This document shows, piece by piece, positions 33,122 to 40,852 of a stretch of 64,000 nt of DNA. This DNA is from Streptosporangium becharense (lineage in GTDB: Bacteria; Actinomycetota; Actinomycetes; Streptosporangiales; Streptosporangiaceae): positions 4,154,001-4,218,000 of the forward strand of contig NZ_JACHMP010000001.1 in assembly GCF_014204985.1 (NCBI RefSeq), in the 5' to 3' direction. Position numbers and translations under genes: made by a program. Position 1 is the stretch's first letter. Every line of letters starts with the position of its first letter. The notes under the pieces were generated by a model. That model was not told where the DNA came from. It searched no databases and worked only from the letters and a program-made list of their open reading frames with translations.

Positions 33122-33618
33122 CGCCTGCTCCCGTGGTCGGCCTTCGTCAGTGAAAGGGAGGACCGCAGCTTGTCCAGCCCGCGGGAGGCCTGGCTGCGCA
33201 CGGTCCCGGTGGAGATACCGAGCACTTCGGCGATCTCGGTGTCGCTCAGCTGCTCGTAGTAACGCAGCACCAGCACGGCGCGCTGTTTGCGAGGCAGCGC
33301 GGCCAGTGCCCGCCAGAGCCCTTCCTCGGCGTCGGAGGGGAAGAACGCATCCGAAGCCCGCTCCGGCGGCTCCCCGGTGAGATGCTCGCGGCGTCGCCGC
33401 CGCCAGATGCTGGTGTGCAGCCGGGCCATGGTGGTCCGCGCGTAACTGCGAGCGTCGGCTTTGCGCCGTACCCGGGACCAGGCGCCGCGCAGCCGCGCCA
33501 GCGCCTCCTGGGTCAGGTCGGCGGCGTCGTGGGGGTTGCCGCTCAGGACGTACCCGTAGCGGAGCAGGGCGTCCGCCTGCTCGGCCACGAAGTCGTCGAA
33601 CCCCGGTTCGTCGTCCAA
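33118..33618 (-). CDS. SigE-family ECF sigma factor
   Basis: 166-aa extracytoplasmic-function sigma factor. Region 2 (FDDFVAEQADALLRYGYVL, NPHDAADLTQEALARL) and region 4 (ALPRKQRAVLVLRYYEQL, EIAEVLGISTGTVRSQASRG) are intact and the spacing is that of the actinobacterial SigE-70 group. TTG 33618 is preferred as start because GAAGGG lies six bases upstream and length then matches the family; ATG 33675 would add an unusual 19-residue leader. Coupled to the membrane partner by an ATGA overlap. Confidence 0.85.
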   Translation of the reverse strand: MDDEPGFDDFVAEQADALLRYGYVLSGNPHDAADLTQEALARLRGAWSRVRRKADARSYARTTMARLHTSIWRRRRREHLTGEPPERASDAFFPSDAEEGLWRALAALPRKQRAVLVLRYYEQLSDTEIAEVLGISTGTVRSQASRGLDKLRSSLSLTKADHGSRR

Positions 33619-34035
33619 TTGTCGCCCTTCTCGGTTGTCCCGACCTAGACGGCGAAGGGGGTGAAAACGTTGCATGCGCCGGGACAGCAGGGGGCCGGAA
33701 GCGATGGCGTCCGTCGCGCGAGGCGTGCTCCGAGGAGGCGATCTGCCGCCGCGGCCCGCATGATCCCGGCCCTGATCTCCCGGATCGTCCGCCGGCGCGC
33801 GGCTCGCCGGAAGGTCGATGGCGTGCGAGCCGGTCGGGGAGGTCGACGCCGCACCGGTCAGGTGAGGCGGGTCCGGAGCGGGTGGGCCGGGGCGGAACAG
33901 GCCGAGGATCTCGGTCTCGCTTACTCCATTCGTGTGGTTACGGCACTCGATGCCGGCGTCCGACCACTTTATCGATGGGCGGGATTAGTCATAAGTCAAG
34001 AATGTTTCGTCGTAAAAGGGCAAAACCAGCCTTTT
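33619..34035. other. Gene-free stretch upstream of the sugar operon, 417 bp
   Basis: The left part is GC-rich with no gene. From about 33940 the base composition turns AT-rich (GGGATTAGTCATAAGTCAAG, then AAAAGG ... CCTTTT at 34014-34035), marking the promoter region of the sugar ABC operon. Confidence 0.5.
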
Positions 34036-34060
34036 CTTACTCCGTAAGCGGTGATTACGG
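34036..34060. promoter_or_regulatory. Overlapping palindromes, sugar-operon operator candidates
   Basis: CTTAC-TCC-GTAAG (34036-34048) and CCGTAA-GCGGTGA-TTACGG (34042-34060) are two exact, overlapping inverted repeats 30-55 bp before the binding-protein start. This is a typical position for a LacI- or ROK-type repressor of a sugar operon, though no such regulator is in the window. Confidence 0.5.
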
Positions 34061-34090
34061 TCGTCCCATAAACGCCGAAAGGGGCAACCG

Positions 34091-35158
34091 ATGCACGTCA
34101 ACAGCAGAGGCCGCCGTGCGGCGGCAGTCGGCGCGGTCGTGACCGCGGGCGCACTCGTGCTGGGAGCCTGCGGCTCCGGCGGGTCCACCGGTTCGGCGAC
34201 CACGGCCGACACGATCCCCGTGGGCGACACGGCCGCCGTCCAGCCGAACATCGCGGCCGTGATCAAGGGACTGGACAACCCGTTCTTCCAGACGATGAAG
34301 CAGGGCATGGACGACCAGGCCAAGGCCGCCGGGGTTCCGGTGACCGTCCAGGCCGCCAACTCCATCACCGACACCACCGGCCAGGCGGACAAGCTCAACG
34401 GCCTGGCCGGGCAGGACTTCTCCTGCTACGTCGTCAACCCGATCTCCGGCACCAACCTCATCCAGGGCCTCGCCAGGCTTTCGGCGATGAACAAGACCAT
34501 CGTCAACATCGACAGCCCGGTCGACGTCGCGGCGGCCAGGAGCGCCAACGTCAAGCTGGCCACCTACATCGGCACCGACAACGTCGAGGCCGGCCGGATG
34601 GCCGGACAACGGATGGCCGAGTTGCTGCCCGGCGGCGGTGACGTCGCGGTCGTCGGCGGCATCGCCGGGGACGTGACCAGCGGCGCCCGCGTCGAGGGGT
34701 TCCAGCAGGGCGTCGGTGCCAAGCTCAAGGTCGTGCAGACCGTCGCCGCCAACTGGGAGCGCCAGACCGCGCTCACCGCCGCGACCGACGTCATGCGGGC
34801 CAACCCGAACCTGTCGGGCTTCTTCGTGGCCAACGACGACATGGGGCTGGGCGTGGCGCGGGCCGTCGCCAACGCCGGCAAGGCGGGCCAGGTCAAGGTC
34901 ATCAGCGTCGACGGCATCAAGGACGCGCTGGAGGCGGTCAAGGCCGGCACCCTGGACGGCACCGTCGCCCAGTACCCGTACGCGATCGGCCTGATGGGCA
35001 TCGAGGCGTGCCAGGCCGCCGCGGCCGGCAGGTCCCTGCCGGCCAACGTCAAGGCCCCGGTCGAGATGGTCACCAAGGAGAACGCCGACCAGGCGCTGGC
35101 CACCACGCCCAAGCCGTTCGGCACCTACGACGACCCGTTCAAGACCCTCATCCAGTAG
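34091..35158 (+). CDS. Sugar ABC transporter substrate-binding lipoprotein
   Basis: 355-aa periplasmic-binding-protein of the ribose/allose class. Lipobox VLGAC with Cys27 anchors it to the membrane; the mature part carries the type I fold pattern (GLDNPFFQTMKQGMDDQAKA, then VANDDMGLGVARAVANAG and DGIKDALEAVKAGTLDGTV). It is the first gene of a five-gene operon with permease, ATPase, a ketose-3-epimerase-type isomerase and a sugar kinase. Class and neighbours suggest a rare hexose, such as D-allose, D-allulose or D-tagatose. Confidence 0.9.
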   Translation: MHVNSRGRRAAAVGAVVTAGALVLGACGSGGSTGSATTADTIPVGDTAAVQPNIAAVIKGLDNPFFQTMKQGMDDQAKAAGVPVTVQAANSITDTTGQADKLNGLAGQDFSCYVVNPISGTNLIQGLARLSAMNKTIVNIDSPVDVAAARSANVKLATYIGTDNVEAGRMAGQRMAELLPGGGDVAVVGGIAGDVTSGARVEGFQQGVGAKLKVVQTVAANWERQTALTAATDVMRANPNLSGFFVANDDMGLGVARAVANAGKAGQVKVISVDGIKDALEAVKAGTLDGTVAQYPYAIGLMGIEACQAAAAGRSLPANVKAPVEMVTKENADQALATTPKPFGTYDDPFKTLIQ

Positions 35159-35248
35159 CAGCCGGAACCGTCACGGTGAGCCGCGGGACACGCCCGGCGC
35201 GCACGCCGCACCGGGCGGTGCGGACCCACCGTGGCGAGGGGAAAACTC

Positions 35249-36223
35249 ATGGCAAACGCAACGCTCGTGTCGCCCGAACGCGAGGCATGGTCAACGAAGC
35301 TGAAGGACGTCGGCTTCTGGGCCGAATGGGCGGCCCTGGTCGGGCTGGTCGTCCTCGTGGTCGTCTTCCAGGCGCTGAACCCGACGTTCCTGAGCCCGGG
35401 GAACATCGCGTCGATGCTGGTCGCCGCGGCCATCCTCATCATCCTGTCGGTGGGTCAGACCTTCGTCATCGCCACCGCGGGCATCGACCTGTCGGTCGCC
35501 TCCACCATGACCCTGGGGGCCGCCGCCTTCGGTCAGGCGTACGCGGCCGGGTGGGGACTGCTCGTGTCCTGCCTGCTCGGGGTGGTCGCCGCGGCGCTGG
35601 TCGGCGTGGTCAACGGGGTGATCATCGCCCGGGGGCGGATCACGGACTTCATCGTCACACTCGGCACCCTCTCGGCCGCCTCCGGCCTGGCGCTGATCCT
35701 GGCCGACGGCAAGCCCGTGACGATCATCGACCCCGCCCTGCTGAGCCTGTCCACCGGCGGCATCGGAATCTTCGGCTGGTCGTTCCTCATCGCGGTGGCC
35801 GTCGCGGTGATCGCACACGTGGTGCTCTTCCACACCCGGTTCGGCACTCACGTGCTGGCCACCGGCGGGGCCCCGGAGTCCGCGACCGCCATGGGCATCA
35901 GCACCCAGCGCGTCAAGATCGCCGTCTACACGATCAGCGGCACGCTCGCCGGGCTGAGCGCGATCCTGTTGATCGCCCGCATCGGCGCCGCCGAACCCGC
36001 GTCCAACACCTCCTTCCTGCTCAACTCCGTCGCGGCGGTCGTGCTGGGCGGGGTCAGCCTCTTCGGCGGACGCGGAACGATCATCGGCCCGTTCATCGGT
36101 GCCCTGCTGCTGGTCGCCCTGGTCAACGGGCTCACCCTGCTCGGCGTCTCGCAGTTCTACCAGCCCCTGGCCGTCGGCATCGTCGTGGTGCTGGCCGCGC
36201 TCCTGACGAGGTTCCAGAAATGA
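35249..36223 (+). CDS. Sugar ABC transporter permease (RbsC/AlsC type)
   Basis: 324-aa integral membrane protein with about nine helices. The family EAA-like loop is present (ATGGAPESATAMGISTQRVK) and the N-terminus has the usual short cytosolic lead. A single permease serving as a homodimer with the single-domain ATPase is typical for ribose/xylose-class systems. ATG 35249 has GAGGGGAAA upstream. The stop overlaps the ATPase ATG (ATGA). Confidence 0.9.
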   Translation: MANATLVSPEREAWSTKLKDVGFWAEWAALVGLVVLVVVFQALNPTFLSPGNIASMLVAAAILIILSVGQTFVIATAGIDLSVASTMTLGAAAFGQAYAAGWGLLVSCLLGVVAAALVGVVNGVIIARGRITDFIVTLGTLSAASGLALILADGKPVTIIDPALLSLSTGGIGIFGWSFLIAVAVAVIAHVVLFHTRFGTHVLATGGAPESATAMGISTQRVKIAVYTISGTLAGLSAILLIARIGAAEPASNTSFLLNSVAAVVLGGVSLFGGRGTIIGPFIGALLLVALVNGLTLLGVSQFYQPLAVGIVVVLAALLTRFQK

Positions 36224-37008
36224 CCACCACCCGGCCCACGCCCGGCGTCCCCGGCGGCGCCGGGGACGACACGCTGCTGAGGTGCGAGAACGTGTCGCTG
36301 TCGTTCGGCAATGTGCGAGCCCTCGTCGACGTCTCGCTCACGCTGCGCCGCGGCGAGATCACCGCCCTGGTCGGCGACAACGGCGCCGGCAAGTCCACGC
36401 TCGTACGCTGCGTCTCCGGGATCCACCGGCCGCAGAGCGGACGCATCTTCTTCGACGGCGACGAGATCGCCTTCCACTCGCCCGAGGACGCTCGCGAGGC
36501 CGGCATCGAGACCGTCCACCAGAACCTCGCGCTCGTCGAGGACCTCACCGTGTGGCAGAACCTCTTCCTCAACCGCGAGATCGTCCGCCGGATGGGCCCG
36601 GTCGCCGTGCTCGACCGGCGCGCCATGCAGGCCCGCGCGAAGGAGATGGTCTCCACGCTCGCGGTCAACGTGCCCGCGGTGCGGTCACGGGTCCGGCGGC
36701 TCTCCGGCGGTCAGCGCCAGGCCGTCGCCATCTGCCGCGCGGCGGGTTTCAGCTCCAAGCTCGTCATCATGGACGAGCCCACCGCGGCCCTCGGCGTCCA
36801 GGAGACGGCTCGGGTGGAGGAGCTCATCCTGCGGCTGCGCGACGAGGGGCACTCCGTCCTGCTCATCAGTCACAACTTCGCGCAGGTCATACGGCTCAGC
36901 GACCAGGTGTGGGTGATGCGCGCCGGCCGCTGCGTCGGCGGCCGGCGCACCGCCGGGACGACCGGCGAGGAGATCGTGAGCCTCGTCACCGGCGCCGCCG
37001 ACCGATGA
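36220..37008 (+). CDS. Sugar ABC transporter ATP-binding protein
   Basis: 262-aa ABC ATPase. Walker A GDNGAGKST (52-60), Q-loop in ETVHQNLALVEDLTVW, signature LSGGQRQAVAI, Walker B LVIMDEPTAAL and H-loop LLISHN. It contains one ABC module only, unlike RbsA with two, matching FrcA-type systems such as that of Sinorhizobium fructose uptake. Overlaps the permease stop by four bases. A 187-bp repeat-rich gap separates it from the isomerase. Confidence 0.92.
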   Translation: MTTTRPTPGVPGGAGDDTLLRCENVSLSFGNVRALVDVSLTLRRGEITALVGDNGAGKSTLVRCVSGIHRPQSGRIFFDGDEIAFHSPEDAREAGIETVHQNLALVEDLTVWQNLFLNREIVRRMGPVAVLDRRAMQARAKEMVSTLAVNVPAVRSRVRRLSGGQRQAVAICRAAGFSSKLVIMDEPTAALGVQETARVEELILRLRDEGHSVLLISHNFAQVIRLSDQVWVMRAGRCVGGRRTAGTTGEEIVSLVTGAADR

Positions 37009-37053
37009 CCCGCCCCACCGGCGCGCGGGCCGGCGGCTCCGCCCGTCGAGGTC

Positions 37054-37145
37054 GCCGGCCGACGACCCGTCCCGCACCGGCCCCGCCGGCTCGACGAACC
37101 CGTGCGACCGGCCCCGCCGGCCGACGACCCGTCCCGCACCGGCCC
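37054..37145. repeat. 30-bp exact direct repeat inside the sugar operon
   Basis: A 30-mer beginning GCCGGCCGACGACCCGTCCC occurs at 37054-37083 and 37116-37145 (period 62), with a partial third copy between (CTCGACGAACCCGTGCGACC). It fills the gap between the ATPase and the isomerase, where the operon otherwise has overlapping genes. Confidence 0.85.
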
Positions 37146-37195
37146 AGCCGGCCGGTGGCAGCACGTTCCGTGAACCACGAGAAAGCACCCGTCTC

Positions 37196-38077
37196 ATGAC
37201 CACTGACACCACGAGCAACCCGATCGGCGTGCACGCCCTCGTCTGGGTCGGCGACACCAGGCCGTCCTCGATCGAGTACGCGGTCGCCAAGACCAAGGCC
37301 ACCGGGTTCGACCTGCTTGAGATCTCCCTGCACGACTCCGCCAACCTCGACGTCGCCGCCGCGCGCGACGCCCTGCGTGAGGCCGGGCTGGGCGTGGCCT
37401 GCTCGCGCGGGCTCGCCTTCGACGCCGACGTCTCCAGCGACGACCCGGCTGTGGTGGAGCGCGGGGAGAAGCTGCTGAACGACTCCCTCGCCGCCACTCG
37501 AGCGCTGGGCGGCACCCACTTCACCGGCGCGCTCTACAGTGCTCTGGGCAAGTACGGCCGCCCGCTCACCGAGACCGGGCGCCGCAACGTGGTGGCGGTG
37601 CTGCGCCGGCTCGCCCGGGAGGCCGCGCGGCACGGCATGACACTCGGCCTGGAGATCTGCAACCGCTACGAGACCAACGTCGTCAACACCGCGCACGACG
37701 CGCTCGTCCTGGCCGACGACATCGGCGAGGACAACGTGCTCATCCACCTCGACACCTACCACATGAACATCGAGGAGGACGACCTCGTACGACCCGTCCA
37801 CGAGGTCGGAGACCGCCTGGGCTACGTTCACATAGGTGAGAACCACCGCGGTTACCTCGGCTCCGGGCACCTGGACTTCACGTCGTTCTTCCACGCGCTG
37901 GGAGACATCGGCTATCGGGGACCGATCACCTTCGAGTCCTTCTCCTCGGCGGTCGTGATGGAGGGCCTCTCCAACGACCTGGCCATCTGGCGCAACCTCT
38001 GGTCCGACGGCGAGGACCTGGCGCGCCACGCCCGCGCCTTCATCGGCGACCGGCTCCACACGAACCGGTCCCGATGA
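37196..38077 (+). CDS. Ketose 3-epimerase-like sugar isomerase (TIM barrel)
   Basis: 293-aa AP-endonuclease-2-type TIM barrel. The four metal ligands and catalytic residues match D-tagatose 3-epimerase exactly, shifted by one: Glu153 (GLEICNR), Asp186 (HLDTYHMN), His212 (YVHIGENHRG) and Glu247 (ITFESF). This places it in the ketose-3-epimerase group rather than among xylose isomerases or hydroxypyruvate isomerases. In the operon it would convert an imported ketose (for example D-allulose/D-tagatose to D-fructose/D-sorbose). The stop overlaps the kinase ATG. Confidence 0.87.
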   Translation: MTTDTTSNPIGVHALVWVGDTRPSSIEYAVAKTKATGFDLLEISLHDSANLDVAAARDALREAGLGVACSRGLAFDADVSSDDPAVVERGEKLLNDSLAATRALGGTHFTGALYSALGKYGRPLTETGRRNVVAVLRRLAREAARHGMTLGLEICNRYETNVVNTAHDALVLADDIGEDNVLIHLDTYHMNIEEDDLVRPVHEVGDRLGYVHIGENHRGYLGSGHLDFTSFFHALGDIGYRGPITFESFSSAVVMEGLSNDLAIWRNLWSDGEDLARHARAFIGDRLHTNRSR

Positions 38078-38760
38078 CGACCCTCGACGACCTGGCGCGC
38101 CGGGCCCGCGATCTCGTCCGCGACGGACGCCGCGCGCTGCTGGGCATCGCCGGGGGACCGGGTGCGGGCAAGACCACGCTCGCCCAGACGCTGGTGCGCC
38201 TGCTCGGGCAGGACCCTCCCTTCGGCCTGCCGCCGCTGGAGTGGGTGACGCACGTGCCGATGGACGGGTTCCACCTCGCCGACGTCGAACTCGACCGGCT
38301 CGGCCGGCGCGACCGCAAGGGAGCCCCGGACACCTTCGACGCCGCCGGCTACGCGGCTCTGCTCCGCCGCCTGCGCGAGGACGAGGACGACGTGGTCTAC
38401 GCGCCCGCGTTCGAGCGGGACCTGGAACAGCCGATCGCCGGCAGCATCCCGGTCCCGCGCGCCGCCCGGCTCGTCATCACCGAGGGCAACTACCTGCTGC
38501 TCGACCGGGGCGACTGGACCCGCGTGCGGGCTGCGCTCCACGAGGTCTGGTACTGCGAACTCGCCTCCGACGAGCGGGTACGCCGTCTCGTCGCCCGCCA
38601 CGAGCGTTTCGGCAAGGACCGCGACGCGGCCGTGGCCTGGGTGCTGGGCACCGACCAGCGCAACGCCGACCTCATCGCCACCACCCGGTCGCGGGCCGAC
38701 CTCGTCGTCCCCGACGCCGTCATGCGCTCCATCGGCGGCCGTTTCCGCGCGGGTATGTGA
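38074..38760 (+). CDS. P-loop sugar/nucleoside kinase, FrcK-like
   Basis: 228-aa P-loop kinase of the uridine-kinase/pantothenate-kinase type. Walker A GGPGAGKTT (27-35), substrate loop VTHVPMDGFHL (Asp-Gly-Phe-His) and VITEGNYLLLD. Proteins of this group are found next to fructose-type ABC systems (FrcK), where a role in sugar phosphorylation was proposed. Here it sits after the 3-epimerase and would supply the phosphorylated sugar. Substrate unproven. It is the last gene of the operon. Confidence 0.85.
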   Translation: MTTLDDLARRARDLVRDGRRALLGIAGGPGAGKTTLAQTLVRLLGQDPPFGLPPLEWVTHVPMDGFHLADVELDRLGRRDRKGAPDTFDAAGYAALLRRLREDEDDVVYAPAFERDLEQPIAGSIPVPRAARLVITEGNYLLLDRGDWTRVRAALHEVWYCELASDERVRRLVARHERFGKDRDAAVAWVLGTDQRNADLIATTRSRADLVVPDAVMRSIGGRFRAGM

Positions 38761-38768
38761 CGGGCGTG

Positions 38769-38794
38769 CCGGGGCGGGCACCGGGACGCCCCGG
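38769..38794 (+). terminator. Hairpin ending the sugar operon
   Basis: Exact 8-bp arms CCGGGGCG (38769-38776) and 38787-38794 with a 10-base loop, extended by a bulged GTG/CAC. It lies in the 67-bp gap between convergent genes. Confidence 0.6.
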
Positions 38795-38827
38795 CCACGG
38801 CCCGCGGCCGGGATCCCGCCTGTTCCC

Positions 38828-39103
38828 TCAGCTCCTGCCGACGGGGGTGGTGCCGAACATGAGAGTCCGCCGGCGGACGTCGTAGAAGACGGTGCCCGCG
38901 GTGGACAGCAGGTCCTGAAGGTTGTCGGCGTCGTCGGGGTCCAGCGTCAGCACCTCCTCCCAGGCGCCCTGGTCCAGGACGAGCTGCAGGGTGTAGGTGC
39001 CCGGGCGGCCGGGCTCGCCGGCCACCCAGCTGAACTGGTAGTGGCTGAGCTGGCGCACCACGATGCTGTCGTCGGTGACGGGCTGGCTGGGCTGCGGAGC
39101 CAT
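38828..39103 (-). CDS. Small hypothetical protein, 91 aa
   Basis: 91 aa with alternating short beta-like strands (SHYQFSWVAGEPGRPGTYTL, LQLVLDQGAWEEVLTLD) and a helix (ADNLQDLLSTAG). No signal peptide. ATG 39103 has AGAGGAG at seven bases. No family known to me. It faces the sugar operon and is divergent from the YbdK-type ligase. Confidence 0.65.
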   Translation of the reverse strand: MAPQPSQPVTDDSIVVRQLSHYQFSWVAGEPGRPGTYTLQLVLDQGAWEEVLTLDPDDADNLQDLLSTAGTVFYDVRRRTLMFGTTPVGRS

Positions 39104-39453
39104 CGGCTTCTCCTCTGCTCGGCGATCGGCGGACCGGTTGCGGGAGGCGACGGTCACGCTCCGGCGTCGCTCCCCCGGGATGGCCTGCCCGGTCGCCGGA
39201 GTGCCACTCCGGAGGGTCCCGCCCGGTTTGTTGAAGATCTGCTCAGCACGCTTTGCGAACGATTGATCCACGCCCGCGTCCCTCCCCGGAGACGAGAAGG
39301 GCAAAATCTGGGTTAAGGGGTACATATCGGAGAGATTGGCGAGCTCCTGGCAAAGGTGTAAGCCACCTGCGGCAGGGCAGCGGAGCGTCCCGGCGAACCA
39401 CCGGATTCCGGACGGACCGGTCGGACTCGCCTGCCGATATGTGAAGGGGTGAA
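39104..39453. other. Gene-free divergent region, 350 bp
   Basis: Between the 91-aa gene and the YbdK-type ligase. An inverted pair ACATATCGG (39322-39330) and CCGATATGT (39434-39442) straddles 103 bp, and the second copy sits just before the ribosome site of the ligase, so the leader could form a long-range stem. No gene is evident. Confidence 0.4.
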
Positions 39454-40656
39454 ATGGTTCCCACGCGCGTCGACCCCTCCTGCGGAGCGGTCGCAGGCAT
39501 CCACGACCCCGGCGTCTCGTCGAAACCGGTGGAACGGTCCTTCCAGCTCGCCGAGCCTCCGCAGGTGGGCGTGGAGGAGGAGTTCTTCCTGATCGACCTG
39601 GAGACCGGGAGAGCGGCCCCGCGAGCCGCGGCGGTCCTCACCGAGGTCGAGTCCCGGTTCGCGGGGCTCGTCCAGAAGGAGTTCTCGACCTCGCAGGTCG
39701 AGGTCGCCTCGTCTCCGCACGTCGACCTGCGGTCGCTGTGCCGGGAGCTGGAGGAACTGCGGGGCGGGCTGTCCGACGTGGCGCGGAGCATGGGCTGCGA
39801 GCTCGTCGCCTCCGGATCCGCCCTGCTGGAACAGCCCGCGGGCGAGGGGGTCCTGACGGACGACCCGCGCTACCGGCGGATAGCCCACGAGTACGGGGCG
39901 GTGGCACGCGGTGAGAACTGCTGCGGCTGCCACGTCCACGTCGAGGTGCCCGACCGGGAGGAGGCCGTCCAGGTCTGCAACCACCTGCGGCCCTGGCTCC
40001 CGGTGCTGCAGGCGCTCACCGCCAACTCCCCGTTCACCGGCGGTACCGACAGCGGGTACGGGAGCTGGCGGGCGATGGCGTTCTCGCGGTGGCCCAGCGC
40101 CGGGATGCCGCCCTTCTTCGAGTCGGCCGCCGACTACGCCGCCGTCGTCGACTCCCTGCTCCACTCCGGGGTCATCCTCGACCAAGGGATGATCTACTGG
40201 CTGGTGCGTCCGTCCCACCACCTGCCCACGGTCGAGATCCGCGCGGCGGACGTGTGCGCCACCGTCGGCGAGGCCGTCCTGCTCGCCGCCGTCGTCCGCG
40301 GGCTGGTGATGACGGCGCTGCGCGACATCCGGGCCGGTGTGCCCGCGCCACGCCCGGCCGACACGCTGCTGCACGCCGCCTACTGGCGGGCCGCCCGCGA
40401 CGGCCTGGAGGGCAAGGGCGTGGAGCCCGTCTCCGGTGCCCTGCTCCCCGCCTGGGACCTGGTCGACCGGCTCGTCGACCGCATCCGCCCCGCGCTGGCG
40501 GAGGCGGGAGACCTGGAGACCGTCCTCGACCGGCTCGCCTGGCTGCGCCGGGTGGGATCGGGGGCGGCGCGTCAGCGGGCGGCGTACGCCAGACGCCACA
40601 GCCTGCGGGACGTGGGCCTGGCGCTCAGCCTCCAGACCGCCCCCCACCCCGTGTGA
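39454..40656 (+). CDS. Glutamate-cysteine ligase-like protein, YbdK family
   Basis: 400-aa carboxylate-amine ligase of the GCS2/YbdK group. The active-site pattern begins VGVEEEFFLID and continues with CGCHVHVEVPD and FSRWPSAGMPP-type loops. The family shows weak glutamate-cysteine ligase activity in E. coli; in actinomycetes, which make mycothiol, the physiological product is unknown. AAGGGG lies just before ATG 39454. It starts a same-strand series with the TPP enzyme and SDR, separated by 196- and 214-bp gaps. Confidence 0.88.
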   Translation: MVPTRVDPSCGAVAGIHDPGVSSKPVERSFQLAEPPQVGVEEEFFLIDLETGRAAPRAAAVLTEVESRFAGLVQKEFSTSQVEVASSPHVDLRSLCRELEELRGGLSDVARSMGCELVASGSALLEQPAGEGVLTDDPRYRRIAHEYGAVARGENCCGCHVHVEVPDREEAVQVCNHLRPWLPVLQALTANSPFTGGTDSGYGSWRAMAFSRWPSAGMPPFFESAADYAAVVDSLLHSGVILDQGMIYWLVRPSHHLPTVEIRAADVCATVGEAVLLAAVVRGLVMTALRDIRAGVPAPRPADTLLHAAYWRAARDGLEGKGVEPVSGALLPAWDLVDRLVDRIRPALAEAGDLETVLDRLAWLRRVGSGAARQRAAYARRHSLRDVGLALSLQTAPHPV

Positions 40657-40852
40657 CCGTCCGCGCGACAACCCGGGCCGCCCGCACACCCTCCCGGATG
40701 CTCCCCGCAGATCCCCGGGCGGCTGCCGGCCCGGGGCGTCCGGCGGGTGGATAGGACGGGGAAAGGCGGGTACGCGAACCCGACCAGACGTGACAGGACG
40801 GAGCGGGTCCCCGATCCACCGGCGGACGCGCCGGAGTCCGGAGGGAGGGGAC

